Below, piece by piece: positions 9,741 to 19,844 of a DNA stretch of 64,000 nt (its first letter is position 1; the number at the start of each line of letters is the position of its first letter). This DNA is from Pseudomonas poae. GTDB taxonomy: Bacteria > Pseudomonadota > Gammaproteobacteria > Pseudomonadales > Pseudomonadaceae. The notes under the pieces are model-generated. The model was given only the letters and a program-made list of their open reading frames with translations, was not told where the DNA came from and did no database searches. Made by a program: the position numbers and the translations under genes. The stretch is taken from the NCBI GenBank assembly GCA_004000515.1, contig CP034537.1, positions 1,798,001-1,862,000 on the forward strand, in the 5' to 3' direction.

Positions 9741-10594
9741 ATGACCACTTCTTTGCAACCTGCTTATGCTCTGGTCCCAGGTGCGAACCTGGAGGCGTAT
9801 GTGCACACGGTCAACAGCATTCCATTGCTGACGCCCGAGCAGGAGCGTGAACTGGCCGAGAGTCTCTACTATGAGCAGGATTTGGGGCGGCTCGGCAGAT
9901 GGTGCTCGCCCACCTGCGTTTTGTTGTACATATCGCCCGTAGCTATAGCGGCTACGGCCTGGCGCAGGCTGACCTGATCCAGGAAGGCAACGTTGGCCTG
10001 ATGAAGGCTGTGAAGCGCTTCAACCCTGAAATGGGTGTGCGCCTGGTGTCGTTTGCCGTGCACTGGATCAAGGCGGAGATTCACGAGTTCATCCTGCGCA
10101 ACTGGCGCATCGTGAAAGTCGCGACCACCAAGGCTCAGCGCAAACTGTTCTTCAACCTGCGCAGCCAGAAGAAACGCCTGGCGTGGCTGAATAACGAGGA
10201 AGTCCACCGCGTGGCCGAAAGCCTCGGCGTGGAGCCGCGTGAAGTGCGCGAGATGGAAAGCCGCCTGACCGGCCATGACATGGCCTTCGACCCAGCCGCC
10301 GAAGCGGATGACGACAGCGCCTTCCAATCGCCGGCCAACTACCTGGAAGACCACCGGTACGACCCGGCGCGTCAACTGGAAGATGCCGACTGGAGCGACA
10401 ACTCCAATCACAACCTGCACGAAGCGCTGGAAGTGCTGGACGACCGCAGCCGTGACATCCTCTACCAGCGCTGGCTGGCGGAAGAGAAAGCGACGCTGCA
10501 CGACCTGGCGCAGAAGTACAACGTGTCGGCCGAGCGGATTCGTCAGCTTGAGAAGAGCGCGATGAACAAGCTGAAACTGTCGATCGCCGCCTAA
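9741..10594 (+). CDS. rpoH: RNA polymerase sigma-32 (heat shock) factor RpoH, frameshifted as sequenced
   Basis: Alternative sigma factor for heat-shock promoters. Region 2 contains [20 protein letters not shown] and the -10 recognition residues around [16 protein letters not shown]. The RpoH box QRKLFFNLR, specific to this family, is present. Region 4 ends [20 protein letters not shown]. The frame breaks at the G-run 9884-9887 (one G missing), just after YYEQDLG. Restored length is 284 residues, the normal size. An SD sequence GGAGG lies 7 bp before the ATG. Position directly after ftsYEX is the standard gammaproteobacterial order. Confidence 0.95.
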
Positions 10595-10610
10595 ACGCTG
10601 CGATAAACCA

Positions 10611-10643
10611 AAAAAATGCCCCGATCGAGATCGGGGCATTTTT
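10611..10643 (+). terminator. Rho-independent terminator of rpoH
   Basis: A GC-rich stem (AATGCCCCGATC paired with GATCGGGGCATT) with a tiny loop is followed by a T-run and preceded by an A-run, so it could work in both directions. It starts about 17 bp after the rpoH stop. Confidence 0.92.
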
Positions 10644-10681
10644 GTATGCGCTCAGAAGGTCTCAAACCCAGCGCGGTTCAA

Positions 10682-10771
10682 TGTGGGAGCTGGCTTGCCT
10701 GCGATGAGGCCCTGTCAGTCAGCCTCTTCGCAAGCTGACACACCGCTATCGCAGGCAAGCCAGCTCCCACA
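10682..10771. repeat. REP doublet, class GGAGCTGGCTTGCC
   Basis: TGTGGGAGCTGGCTTGCCTG and its inverse copy flank about 45 bp. It lies between the rpoH terminator and the end of mtgA (convergent genes). Confidence 0.92.
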
Positions 10772-10785
10772 GGTACGATGTTGTG

Positions 10786-11508
10786 TCAGTCGGACCAAGG
10801 GGCCTTGCGGGTGTTGTTGAGTTCGACCAGGTAGCCATCCCCACCCAATTGACTCATCTGCTGCCGAATCCACGCCGCCCGCCGTGCCACATACGGCGTC
10901 GGATGGCTGGCACTCCACACTCGCGGGTTTGGCAGCACCGCCGCCAGATAGCTGGCCTGCTGGCGAGAAAGCGCCTTTGCACTCACGCCAAAGTGATGCC
11001 GCGCTGCCGCTTCTGCGCCAAACACCCCTTCATCCCATTCCACGCTATTGAGGTACACCTCAAGAATCCGCTGCTTGGGCCACAGTATCTCGATCAGCCC
11101 GGTAAACCACGCCTCCAGCCCTTTGCGCAGATAACTGCGGCCAGCCCACAGGAACAGGTTTTTCGACACCTGCTGGCTCAGCGTACTGGCGCCGCGAATG
11201 GATCCGCCGCGCTCGTTGTGCAGGATCGCCGCCTGGATTGCGCCGAAATCAAAACCCCAGTGCTGCGGGAAGCGTTGGTCTTCACCGGCCATCACCGCCA
11301 CTTTGAGGTCATCGGAGATCTCGTCCCAAGGCACCCAGGTGCGTTGCAGGTCAATCGGTTCGCCGTCGACCCAGGATTCGACCTTGCGCTCCACCATCAG
11401 CGCGGTACCCGGCGGCGGGACGACACGGAACAGCAGCACCAGCAGCACACTGGCGATGGCAAACCATTTCACGACGTTGAGAAAGCGTTTGAAGAGGAGA
11501 CGCAGCAT
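10786..11508 (-). CDS. mtgA: Monofunctional biosynthetic peptidoglycan transglycosylase MtgA
   Basis: 240 residues, intact. One N-terminal membrane helix (about residues 15-32) is followed by a glycosyltransferase family 51 domain. The catalytic glutamate is in [15 protein letters not shown], with further family motifs in [26 protein letters not shown] and [20 protein letters not shown]. It polymerises lipid II into glycan strands at the periplasmic face without a transpeptidase domain. Divergent from the DUF423 gene, with 74 bp between starts. Confidence 0.95.
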   Translation of the reverse strand: MLRLLFKRFLNVVKWFAIASVLLVLLFRVVPPPGTALMVERKVESWVDGEPIDLQRTWVPWDEISDDLKVAVMAGEDQRFPQHWGFDFGAIQAAILHNERGGSIRGASTLSQQVSKNLFLWAGRSYLRKGLEAWFTGLIEILWPKQRILEVYLNSVEWDEGVFGAEAAARHHFGVSAKALSRQQASYLAAVLPNPRVWSASHPTPYVARRAAWIRQQMSQLGGDGYLVELNNTRKAPWSD

Positions 11509-11582
11509 AGAGATGGCTTGGCCGAACCCGTTGAGCGGGCCATTATACAGACCCTGCCCATTGCGTCTGACTGGAGTTCCTC

Positions 11583-11959
11583 ATGCTGCGTGGCTTTCTG
11601 ATGTTGGCTGCCTTTTTGGCTTCACCGGTGTCGCCCTCGGCGCTTTTGCCGCCCATGGCCTGAAAAACCGTCTGAGCGCCGAGTACCTGGCGATCTTCCA
11701 CACCGGCGTGACCTATCAACTGGTGCACACTTTGGCGTTGTTCGGCGTGGCGTTGCTGGCTGCGCATATTCCTGGCCGGTTGGTCAGTTGGGCGGGCATC
11801 TCGTTTGCCGTCGGTATCCTGTTGTTCTCCGGCAGCCTGTATGTGTTGACGCTGACGGGTTTCAGCAAGCTGGGCATCATCACGCCGTTTGGTGGGCTGG
11901 CGTTCCTGCTGGGGTGGTTCTTCCTTGGCCTGGCGGCGTGGCGCCTGCAGACTGCCTGA
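11583..11959 (+). CDS. DUF423 family small membrane protein, frameshifted as sequenced
   Basis: About 125 residues after repair, with four hydrophobic segments. The N-terminus MLRGFLMLAAFFGFTGVALG and the segment GAFAAHGLKNRL are typical of the DUF423 (YgdD-like) family, whose role is unknown. The run of five T at 11613-11617 needs one more base; otherwise the frame changes after LAAF. The rest of the protein reads through in one frame to the TGA at 11957-11959. Confidence 0.85.
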
Positions 11960-12030
11960 CCAAGGGGCTTGGGCCGGCAACGTCAATCGGGCTAGAATGC
12001 GGGCCCCTAAAAACGATGGCGGCCCGTGGC

Positions 12031-12231
12031 ATGCGCATTCAGTTGAACGGCGAATCCTTTGAACTGCCCGACGGTGAAACCGTTGCGGCCCTGCTGACCC
12101 GTCTGGACCTGACCGGACGTCGCGTCGCAGTGGAACTCAACCTGGATATCGTCCCGCGTAGCCTGCACGCCGAGACCGCGCTCACCGAAGGTGACAGCGT
12201 CGAAGTGGTCCACGCCATCGGCGGCGGTTAG
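12031..12231 (+). CDS. thiS: Sulfur carrier protein ThiS
   Basis: 66 residues with a ubiquitin-like fold, ending in the Gly-Gly tail (HAIGGG) that is adenylated and thiocarboxylated to carry sulfur for the thiazole ring of thiamine. I chose the ATG at 12031 (MRIQLNGESFELPDG) because it matches the family start; an in-frame ATG 15 bp earlier (MAARG) is possible. thiG follows after 57 bp, so the two are likely one operon. Confidence 0.93.
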   Translation: MRIQLNGESFELPDGETVAALLTRLDLTGRRVAVELNLDIVPRSLHAETALTEGDSVEVVHAIGGG

Positions 12232-12288
12232 TCCCGCTTTTCAAGAGCCCCGGATTCTGCAGAACCTCACCCATTTCGAGGATTTCCC

Positions 12289-13082
12289 ATGAGCATCGTT
12301 CGTAGCGACAAGCCCTTCGTCCTGGCCGGTCGTACCTACCAGTCCCGTCTGTTGGTCGGCACCGGCAAGTACCGCGACATGGAAGAAACCCGCCTGGCCA
12401 TCGAAGCCTCTGGCGCCGAGATCGTCACCTTCGCCGTGCGCCGCACCAACCTGGGCCAGATCGAAGGCGAGCCGAACCTGCTCGAAGTGCTGTCGCCGGA
12501 TCGCTACACCTTCTTGCCGAACACCGCCGGTTGCTACGACGCCATCGAAGCCGTGCGCACCTGCCGCCTGGCCCGTGAGCTGCTCGACGGCCACAACCTG
12601 GTGAAGCTGGAAGTGCTGGCCGACCAGAAAACCCTATTCCCCAACGTGATCGAAACCCTCAAGGCCGCCGAGACACTGGTCAAGGAAGGTTTCGACGTGA
12701 TGGTCTACACCAGCGATGACCCGATCATCGCCCGCCAACTGGCCGAAATCGGCTGCATCGCCGTGATGCCACTGGCCGGCCTGATCGGTTCCGGCCTGGG
12801 TATCTGCAATCCGTACAACCTGCAGATCATCCTCGAAGAAGCCAAGATCCCGGTGCTGGTGGATGCGGGCGTGGGCACGGCCTCCGACGCGACCATCGCC
12901 ATGGAACTGGGCTGCGATGCGGTGCTGATGAACTCGGCCATCGCTCACGCCCAGCAACCGATCATGATGGCCCAAGCCATGAACCACGCCATCGTCGCGG
13001 GCCGCCTGGCCTACCTCGCCGGGCGCATGCCAAAAAACTCTACGCCAGCGCCTCCTCGCCGCTGGATGGTCTGATCAAGTAA
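12289..13082 (+). CDS. thiG: Thiazole synthase ThiG, frameshifted near the C-terminus
   Basis: TIM-barrel enzyme that makes the thiazole phosphate of thiamine from deoxyxylulose phosphate, dehydroglycine and ThiS thiocarboxylate. Seen are the early motif [20 protein letters not shown], the Schiff-base lysine region LVKLEVL and the phosphate loops [12 protein letters not shown] and [11 protein letters not shown]. The six A bases at 13032-13037 should be seven; with that, the ending reads [16 protein letters not shown] and stops at 13080-13082. Without it the last residues are replaced by PAPPRRWMV. Restored length is 264 residues. Confidence 0.95.
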
Positions 13083-13091
13083 GAGCCATTG

Positions 13092-13816
13092 ATGACTGAA
13101 TCAAACGAAACGCCGAACACCCTGGAAGAGGGCGACGAGTCCAAGCACCGCCGCATCAAGAGTTTTGTGATGCGCGCCGGTCGCATGACCGAAGGCCAGC
13201 AGAAGGGCCTGGAGCAAGGTACGCCGCTGTTCGTATTGCCCCTGGCCGATGCGCCGGTGGACTATGACCAGGTGTTCGGCCGTTCGGCCCCACGCTCCCT
13301 GGAAATCGGTTTTGGCATGGGTCACTCCTTGCTGGAAATGGCGGCGGCCTCGCCGAGCAGGATTTCATCGGTGTGGAAGTTCACCGCCCAGGTGTCGGCG
13401 CGCTGCTCAATGGCGTGCTGACCCAAGGCCTGACCAACCTGCGGGTGTATGACTGCGACGCGATCGAAGTGCTCAACCGCTGCATCGCCGACAACAGCCT
13501 CGACCGCCTGATGCTGTTCTTCCCCGATCCGTGGCACAAAGCCCGTCACCACAAGCGCCGCATCGTCCAGGCTTCCTTCGCGGAACTGGTGCGCAGCAAG
13601 CTGAAAGTGGGCGGCATCCTGCACATGGCCACCGACTGGGAACCGTATGCGGAATACATGCTGGAAGTGATGAACGTGGCCCCTGGCTACCGCAACATTG
13701 CTGAAGACGGCAAATGCGTGCCGCGCCCGGCTGAGCGGCCGATCACCAAGTTCGAACGTCGCGGTGAGCGGTTAGGGCATGGGGTGTGGGATTTGAAGTT
13801 CGAGAAAGTCGACTGA
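13092..13816 (+). CDS. trmB: tRNA (guanine-46-N7)-methyltransferase TrmB, frameshifted as sequenced
   Basis: SAM-dependent enzyme that forms m7G46 in tRNA. The SAM motif [15 protein letters not shown] is followed by the break at about 13352-13355, where GCCGAGCAGG should read GCCGGAGCAGG. Then come [15 protein letters not shown], the catalytic-site motif [16 protein letters not shown] and the [11 protein letters not shown] segment. Restored length is about 241 residues. The ATG at 13092 is preferred over the TTG at 13089. It starts 9 bp after the corrected thiG stop, so it is probably in the same transcript. Confidence 0.93.
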
Positions 13817-13833
13817 GTAGAACACGGTCAAAA

Positions 13834-13920
13834 TGTGGGAGCTGGCTTGCCTGCGATAGCATCACCTGGGTATCACTGATACACCGAGGTGTCTGCATCG
13901 CAGGCAAGCCAGCTCCCACA
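13834..13920. repeat. REP doublet, class GGAGCTGGCTTGCC
   Basis: The TGTGGGAGCTGGCTTGCCTG arm and its inverse are separated by about 40 bp. It begins 18 bp after the trmB stop and precedes the end of the convergent DUF3392 gene. Confidence 0.92.
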
Positions 13921-13943
13921 GTTGTTTTGTGTTGGATTTGGGG

Positions 13944-14266
13944 TCAGCGGCGGTCGGCGACTACGCCAATCAACACCAGCACCACCACCAACACCGGCGC
14001 CAGGCTATAGTTATTGAACTGGCTCAACCCCGCACAATCCACGGCGTGGCATAGATCAGCGCCGCGCCGCTGCCGATCATGCACACCAACGCCATCAGCG
14101 GTACGCGCAACGCCCCGGCGATGCTGCCCAGGCGCGCTTCGACCCAACCCTTGATGTCGGCGCCAAACAGCACCAGCAAACAACCGACAAGGGCCAGGGA
14201 GATTTCCGACAGGTTGCTACGGCTCCAGCGGGATACGGTGGCGAGCAGGTCGAGTACCAAATCCAT
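13944..14266 (-). CDS. DUF3392 family membrane protein, frameshifted as sequenced
   Basis: About 107 residues with three hydrophobic segments; the N-terminus MDLVLDLLATVSRWSRSNL and the motif LFGADIKGWVEARLG match the DUF3392 family known from pseudomonads, function unknown. The C-run at 14028-14031 lacks one base; when restored, WIVRG continues as LSQFNNYSLAPVL and ends GVVADRR. It precedes hemW, with the start 18 bp from the hemW stop, so hemW transcription may run into it. Confidence 0.8.
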
Positions 14267-14284
14267 TCGATTTCCTTAGAGCGA

Positions 14285-15487
14285 TCAGCTCAAAAACTTC
14301 TGCAACAGGTCATTGAGAAAGAGTTGCCCGCGGTCGGTCGCCGCCAGGCGTGACGGTTCGACCTGCATTAAGCCACTTTGTTCGGCATCCTTACGGCCTT
14401 CATCCAGGCTCGCCAGGTCCAGTCCGGTACGCTCGGCGTAGAGCTTGGCGTCGACACCGTCGGTGAGGCGCAAGGCATTCATCAGGAACTCGAACGGCAG
14501 CTCCTCGTTGGTCAAGTTCCTTCGCACCGGCCTGGAAGCTTTTGGCCGGGTTGAGGTAGTCCTTGGGCGCACGGGTTTTCCAGGTGCGCACGATCCGCCC
14601 GTCCGGGTGGCTGAGCTTGCCGTGGGCGCCGGCGCCGATACCGATGAAGTCGCCAAAGCTCCAGTAATTCAGGTTATGCCGTGCGGGGCGGCCCGGTTGG
14701 GCGTAGGCCGACACTTCGTATTGCGCGTACCCGTGCTCGGCGAGCAGCGCCTGGCCGGCCTCCTGGATATCCCATAGGGTGTCGTCTTCCGGCAGCGCGG
14801 GAGGCTGGTTCCAGAACACCGTGTTGGGTTCCAGGGTGAGCTGATACCAGGACAAGTGCGTCGGCTTGAGAGCGATGGCTTGGCGCAGATCGCCCAGGGC
14901 GTCATCCAGGGACTGGTTGGGCAAACCATGCATCAGGTCCAGATTGAAGTTATCAAACCCGGCCTGGCGCGCCATGCCGGCGGCGCGCACGGCTTCATCG
15001 CCGTTATGGATGCGCCCCAAGGCTTCAAGTTTCTCCTGCTGGAAACTCTGGATGCCGATGGACAGCCGATTGATCCCCAGCTTGCGGTACGCCACGAACT
15101 TCTCTTGTTCGAAGGTGCCGGGGTTGGCTTCCAGGGTGATCTCGATATCGCTGGCAAACGGGATGCGCGCTTCCACACCTTTGAGCAAGCGGCCCAGCGC
15201 GGCGGCGCTGAACAAGCTTGGGGTGCCGCCGCCAAAGAAGATCGAACTCAGCTCGCGGCCGTAGACGGCATGCAGGTCCAGGTCGAGGTCGGCCAGCAGC
15301 GCGTCCACATACTCTTCTTCCGGCAGCACTTTACTCGCGGTGTGGGAGTTGAAGTCGCAATAAGGGCATTTGCGTACGCACCACGGAATGTGGATATACA
15401 GCGCCAGGGGCGGCAGCAGGGCAGCGCCGCCCGTGGAGTTTGCGCGCCGCCGTGGATCAGCGGCTGCGCAGAGGTGTTCTGGGTCAT
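14285..15487 (-). CDS. hemW: HemW, radical SAM heme chaperone (coproporphyrinogen III oxidase-like), frameshifted twice
   Basis: Radical SAM protein of the HemN-like family; HemW members bind heme and deliver it rather than oxidising coproporphyrinogen. The [4Fe-4S] motif reads [11 protein letters not shown] (CxxxCxxC) once the first break is repaired; one base is missing from the GGG at 15419-15421. Later motifs are [10 protein letters not shown] and [10 protein letters not shown] second break with net gain of one base lies at about 14517-14522, after FQAGAK; the C-terminal part [15 protein letters not shown] then follows. Restored length is about 400 residues. The start overlaps the rdgB stop by 4 bp. 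Lack of the extra N-terminal HemN residues and the C-terminal HemW domain favour HemW. Confidence 0.9.
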
Positions 15488-16080
15488 TTCAGGCTCAGGC
15501 GTTGGCGCAGCAAATCCATTGCGCGGGCGCGGTGGCTGATCTGGTTCTTGTCGGCCGGGCTCAGTTCGGCACTGGAGACATTGCGCTCTGGCACCCAGAA
15601 CAGCGGGTCATAACCAAAGCCGTGTTCACCGCTGGCTGCGTGCAGGATGCGCCCGTGCCACAGGCCTTCGCACAGGATCGGCAGCGGGTCATCGGCATGG
15701 CGCACCAAGGCCAGCACGCAGACGAACTGCGCACCACGCTCGGCGTCCGGCACGTCCTTGAGAGCGTCCAGCAGCTTGGCATTGTTGGCCGCGTCGCCCT
15801 TGCCATCGGCATAACGCGCCGAATAGATGCCAGGGGCGCCGCCGAGGAAGTCCACCGCCAGCCCGGAGTCATCCGCCAGCGCTGGCAGGCCCGAGATGCG
15901 CGCAGCATTGCGTGCCTTGAGAATCGCGTTTTCGACGAATGACAGGCCGGTCTCTTCCGGCTCCACCTGGCTGAACTCGCCGATGGAGCGCAGTTGCACG
16001 GATTCACCGAGCATGGCCTGCAGTTCTTTGAGTTTGCCGGCGTTGTGGCTGGCCAGTACGAGTTGGGTAAGGTTCATCAT
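15484..16080 (-). CDS. rdgB: dITP/XTP pyrophosphatase RdgB
   Basis: 198 residues, intact. It hydrolyses non-canonical purine nucleoside triphosphates (dITP, XTP, ITP) to monophosphates, keeping them out of DNA. Typical motifs are the N-terminal [49 protein letters not shown] and GFGYDPLFW, then the C-terminal SHRARAM. It overlaps hemW downstream and the DUF4426 gene upstream by 4 bp each, showing a compact operon. Confidence 0.95.
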   Translation of the reverse strand: MMNLTQLVLASHNAGKLKELQAMLGESVQLRSIGEFSQVEPEETGLSFVENAILKARNAARISGLPALADDSGLAVDFLGGAPGIYSARYADGKGDAANNAKLLDALKDVPDAERGAQFVCVLALVRHADDPLPILCEGLWHGRILHAASGEHGFGYDPLFWVPERNVSSAELSPADKNQISHRARAMDLLRQRLSLK

Positions 16081-16511
16081 TCGGCCGGGAACAGTTCTTG
16101 GACAAAACTGAAACCGTGGGCCTTGCCGCCGGTTTCAACATTAATGGTGAAGGTCTTGAACTCCTGCTGCGGCACGGAGTAAGGCGCGAGGTAGTTGGTC
16201 ACGCCTTTTTCGGTGATCTGCTTGAAGGTCAGCACTTCACTTTTGCCGAGCGAGTCCTTGATGGTGCCGGTCACTTGCGCCACCACGGGCGTCACGCCCT
16301 TGAACACGGACACGTTGATCAAGCCCTTGTTCTTGCTGCGTACCACACCCACGGCCTGGGCGGTTTCCGGTTGCAGGAAGCTGGAGGTGAAGGTGTTGTA
16401 GCGCACCGTGATATCGCCGAATTCCTTCGTGCGATTAGGGTCGATAACGTCGGCGGCCATGGCGTTGGCGCCAAGCAGTGCAGTCAATAGAAAAACAGCC
16501 AAACGACTCAT
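16077..16511 (-). CDS. DUF4426 domain periplasmic protein
   Basis: 144 residues with an N-terminal signal peptide ([19 protein letters not shown]) and a small beta-rich domain of the DUF4426 family; function unknown. It sits between metW and rdgB with tight spacing (stop overlaps the rdgB start), which is the arrangement seen in other pseudomonads. No metal-binding or catalytic motif is apparent. Confidence 0.85.
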   Translation of the reverse strand: MSRLAVFLLTALLGANAMAADVIDPNRTKEFGDITVRYNTFTSSFLQPETAQAVGVVRSKNKGLINVSVFKGVTPVVAQVTGTIKDSLGKSEVLTFKQITEKGVTNYLAPYSVPQQEFKTFTINVETGGKAHGFSFVQELFPAE

Positions 16512-16532
16512 GAGCGTCCCTCTTGAAAATGA

Positions 16533-17152
16533 TTAGACGGCAATCTTGTGGTCGGTCAGGCCAGGACTGCTGACCCGGTAAATACCGATTTCGCCCAACA
16601 GGTTGGGCCATAGCTTACTCGCCCAGCCGTGGCGATGCTGTTGGTCGACGGCCAAGCGGTTGATCACTTTGGCTTCACGCTCGCCACACAGCGCTTCGAA
16701 GTCTTCGAAGGTACAGAAGTGGATGTTCGGCGTGTTGTACCAGGTGTACGGCAAAAGTCCGACACCGGCATGCGGCCCTTGGTGGCCAGATACCAGCGGC
16801 AGCGCCAGTGCCCGAAGTTGGGGAATGTGATGATGCATTGGCGGCCGACGCGCAGCATTTCGTCGAGAATGCGATCCGGGTAGTGCACGGCCTGCAGGGC
16901 CTGGGTCATCACCACGATGTCGAAGCTATTGCTGGCAAAGTTGCCCAGGCCCTTGTCCAGGTCCTGCTCGATCACGTTGATGCCCTTGGCCACGCACTGG
17001 GCGATATTGTCCGGGTCGTTTTCCAGGCCATAGCCGGTGACTTGCTTGTTGTCTCGCAGCCAGCTCAGCAGTTCGCCATCGCCGCAGCCCAGGTCGAGCA
17101 CGCGGCTGCCGGCGGGGATCCATTCTTGGATGATGTCCAGGTCGGCTCTCAT
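16533..17152 (-). CDS. metW: MetW, methionine biosynthesis protein, frameshifted as sequenced
   Basis: Methyltransferase-fold protein that works with MetX in Pseudomonas methionine synthesis. The SAM-like loop reads VLDLGCGDGELLSWL, followed by DKGLGNFASNSFDIVVMTQA. The A-run at 16753-16756 (T-run on the coding strand) lacks one base: after GRMPVSDF the frame must shift to give LPYTWYNTPNIHFCT. Restored length is about 206 residues. It starts 7 bp after the metX stop, so the two are co-transcribed. Confidence 0.93.
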
Positions 17153-17159
17153 GGCGTTC

Positions 17160-18299
17160 TCACACAGTAATTCGGTTCATGTAATTGCCGAACGCCTGCA
17201 AATAGCGCGGGATCGGGATCAGGAAGGCGTCGTGGCCTTGCGGAGCGTCGATCTCCAGGTAGCAGACGTCTTTGCGTGCAGCCATCAGTGCATCCACCAG
17301 TTCACGGGAACGGGCTGGCGAGAAGCGCCAGTCGGTGGTGAACGACATCACGCAGAACTTGGCCGTGGCGTCTTCGAAGGTTTTTGCCAGGTCGTCATTG
17401 TGATTGGCCGCCGGGTCGAAGTAGTCCAGGGCCTTGGTCATTAGCAGGTAGGTGTTGGCGTCGAAACGGCCCGAGAACTCCTCACCTTGATAACGCAGGT
17501 AGCTTTCGACTTGGAATTCGACGCTGTGGAAATCGTAGTTGAGCTTCTCGCTCTTGAGGCCACGGCCAAATTTTTCGCCCATGGAGTCATCGGACAGGTA
17601 GGTGATATGCCCGACCATCCGCGCCAGCATCAGGCCGCGCTTGGGGATCACGCCGGCTTCCTGGAACGAACCGCCATGGAACTCGGGGTCGGTGAGGATC
17701 GCCTGGCGCGCCACTTCGTTGAAGGCGATGTTCTGCGCCGACAGCTTGGGGGCCGAAGCGATGGCCAGGCAATGACGCACCCGATCCGGGTAAGTGATGG
17801 TCCATTGCAGCGCCTGCATGCCGCCCAGGCTGCCGCCGATCACGGCGGCCCACTGCTTGATGCCCAGCAGGTCGGCGAGACGCGCCTGGCTGTGCACCCA
17901 GTCTTCTACGGTGAGCACCGGGAAGTCGGCGCCGAACGGCTTGCCGGTTTCCGGGTTGAGGCTGCTGGGGCCGGTGGAGCCGTTGCAGCCGCCGAGGTTG
18001 TTCAGGCTGACCACAAAGAATTTATTGGTGTCGATGGGCTTGCCAGGGCCGATGCAACTGTCCCACCAGCCGGGCTTGCGGTCGTCGGCAGAGTGGAAGC
18101 CTGCAGCGTGATGATGGCCGGACAAGGCGTGGCAGATCAGCACGGCATTGCTCGCCGTGGCGTTCAGTTGGCCGTAGGTTTCGTAGATCAGGTCATAGGC
18201 AGGCAGCGAACGGCCACAGGCCAGGGCCAGCGGTTCGCTGAAGTGCGCCACTTGGGGCACGACCAGTCCAACAGAATCGGGGGGAAAGGCAGCTGGCAT
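17160..18299 (-). CDS. metX: Homoserine O-acyltransferase MetX (probably succinyl-specific)
   Basis: 379 residues, intact, alpha/beta hydrolase fold. The nucleophile elbow is [12 protein letters not shown]; the His of the triad is in GHDAFLI near the C-terminus, and the substrate loop [14 protein letters not shown] is present. MetX acylates homoserine, the first committed step of methionine synthesis. Pseudomonas MetX enzymes are known to use succinyl-CoA in spite of their acetyltransferase-like fold; which acyl donor is used cannot be read with certainty here. First gene of the metX-metW-DUF4426-rdgB-hemW run. Confidence 0.95.
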   Translation of the reverse strand: MPAAFPPDSVGLVVPQVAHFSEPLALACGRSLPAYDLIYETYGQLNATASNAVLICHALSGHHHAAGFHSADDRKPGWWDSCIGPGKPIDTNKFFVVSLNNLGGCNGSTGPSSLNPETGKPFGADFPVLTVEDWVHSQARLADLLGIKQWAAVIGGSLGGMQALQWTITYPDRVRHCLAIASAPKLSAQNIAFNEVARQAILTDPEFHGGSFQEAGVIPKRGLMLARMVGHITYLSDDSMGEKFGRGLKSEKLNYDFHSVEFQVESYLRYQGEEFSGRFDANTYLLMTKALDYFDPAANHNDDLAKTFEDATAKFCVMSFTTDWRFSPARSRELVDALMAARKDVCYLEIDAPQGHDAFLIPIPRYLQAFGNYMNRITV

Positions 18300-18360
18300 C
18301 GACCCTGCTCTCGTTTAAATGAGGCGTAAGTCTAAAGACCGCTGCACCTAGCGGCAAGCA

Positions 18361-18387
18361 AAGGCGAGGGAGGGCCTCCCTCGCCTT
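18361..18387 (-). terminator. Strong palindrome after yggT, probable terminator
   Basis: AAGGCGAGGGAGG and CCTCCCTCGCCTT form an almost perfect 13 bp palindrome with a single central base. It lies 7 bp beyond the yggT stop and before metX. The T-run after the stem is weak on either strand, so termination is inferred from position and stem strength. Confidence 0.6.
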
Positions 18388-18393
18388 GGATCG

Positions 18394-18984
18394 TCAGATC
18401 AGCAGGCGCAGGATTTCCGGCATCCCGGTCATGGCGGCCAGGTTGTTGATCACCAGCATGTCCAGCAACTTGAGCACCATGAACGCCAGGATCGGCGAAA
18501 TATCCAGGCCACCCAGGTTCGGCAACAGGCGGCGGAACGGCGCCAGGGCCGGTTCGCAGATCTGGTTCACCAGCTCGGCGCCAGGGTTATGGCTGCCCGG
18601 TGCGACCCAGGACAGGATCACGCTGATGATCAGGGCGAAGAAGAAGATCTTCAGGAACAGCGCGGTCACGCCAATGATCGCCCAGATCAGCAACTGTACG
18701 AAGTTGCCGGTGGTGCCGTAGGTCAGCAGCAGGGTCAGCGCCATCAACGCCAACTGCACCAGGATCGCCAGCACCAGCGACGACATGTCCAGGCCGAACA
18801 GGCTCGGGATGATTCGGCGCAGCGGCTTGAGCAGCGGCTGGGTGGCCTTGACGATGAACTGGCAGAGCGGGTTGTAGAAGTTCGCGCGCACCAGTTGCAG
18901 GACAAAACGCAACAGCACAATCAGCAGGTACAGGCTGCCGAGGGTTTGCAGCACGTAGACGGCTGCAGTATTCAAACCAATCAT
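18394..18984 (-). CDS. yggT: YggT family membrane protein
   Basis: 196 residues with two YggT repeats, each with two hydrophobic helices. The repeated motif is seen in VRANFYNPLCQFIVKATQPL and VNQICEPALAPFRRLLPN. The family is widely conserved next to proC and yggS, and has been linked to osmotic or envelope homeostasis, but its exact role is not settled. It follows proC by about 10 bp and ends before the palindrome at 18361. Confidence 0.9.
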   Translation of the reverse strand: MIGLNTAAVYVLQTLGSLYLLIVLLRFVLQLVRANFYNPLCQFIVKATQPLLKPLRRIIPSLFGLDMSSLVLAILVQLALMALTLLLTYGTTGNFVQLLIWAIIGVTALFLKIFFFALIISVILSWVAPGSHNPGAELVNQICEPALAPFRRLLPNLGGLDISPILAFMVLKLLDMLVINNLAAMTGMPEILRLLI

Positions 18985-18993
18985 GTTGGCTCC

Positions 18994-19811
18994 TTATTTG
19001 CCCAGTTGTTCGGCCATTTCGGCCGAGCGGTGCGCAGCGGCACCCAATGCTTTTTTCTACCAGGGCTTCAAAGCCCCGGCCTGGAACGACTCGATGGCCG
19101 CCTGTGTGGTGCCGCCTGGCGACGTCACGCGACGGCGCAACTCGGCTGCGTCCACATCACTGGACACTGCCATGTGCGCGGCGCCCAGGGCAGTCTGCTC
19201 GGCCAGTTGCTTGGAGACTTCCGCCGGCAGGCCCAGTTTCACGCCAGCGGCGGTCATGGCCTCGATCAGCAGGAAGAAGTACGCCGGGCCGCTGCCGGAC
19301 ACGGCGGTGACCGCATCCAGTTGCTGCTCCTGTTCCAGCCACAGGGCAATGCCCACGGCGGACAGCAGCTCCTGGGCCTGATCACGTTGCGCGGCGCTGA
19401 CGGCGGAAGTGGCGTACAGGCCACTCACGCCCTGGCGCAGCAGCGACGGAGTGTTGGGCATGCAACGCACGATGGGTTGCGCGCCGAGCCACTGGGTCAT
19501 GCTGGCGCAGGTGATGCCGGCGGCGATGGACACCACCAGTTGGTGCGGCTGCAGGCTAGGGCGCAGGCTTTCGCACACGGCCTTCATGGCCTGTGGCTTC
19601 ACCGCCAGGACGATCACGTCGACGCCCTGGATGGCCTCGGCGTTGTCGGCAAAGGTTTCAATGCCGTGCTCGGCGCTGACGCGGGCACGGGTGTCGGCAC
19701 CGGGTCGCTGGCACGGATCTGTGCAGCGTCCAGGCCCTTGGCCCGCAGGCCACCGATCAGGCTGGCCGCCATGTTGCCGGCGCCTATGAAGGCAATACGC
19801 GTGTTGCTCAT
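18994..19811 (-). CDS. proC: Pyrroline-5-carboxylate reductase ProC, with three indels as sequenced
   Basis: NAD(P)H-dependent last step of proline synthesis. The dinucleotide fold starts IAFIGAGNMAASLIGGL; the central part has VLAVKPQAMKAV and the active-site region AVSGSGPAYFFLLIEAM. One base is missing near 19700-19701 (after RASDPG), one near 19072-19075 (AGGFEAL), and one extra A is present in the run after LVEK (about 19054-19060). With all three corrected, the protein is 272 residues ending MAEQLGK, with TAA at 18994-18996. These sizes match the family closely, so the three lesions are almost certainly sequence errors. Confidence 0.92.
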
Positions 19812-19844
19812 GACAGGTCCTTACTCAGATGGAAGTCAGCCATT

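Noticed and set aside
11597..11620. Programmed frameshifting in the many broken genes
   Set aside because: Breaks are at ordinary homopolymers without slippery heptamers or downstream structures, affect unrelated families, and mostly need a lost base; sequencing error is simpler.
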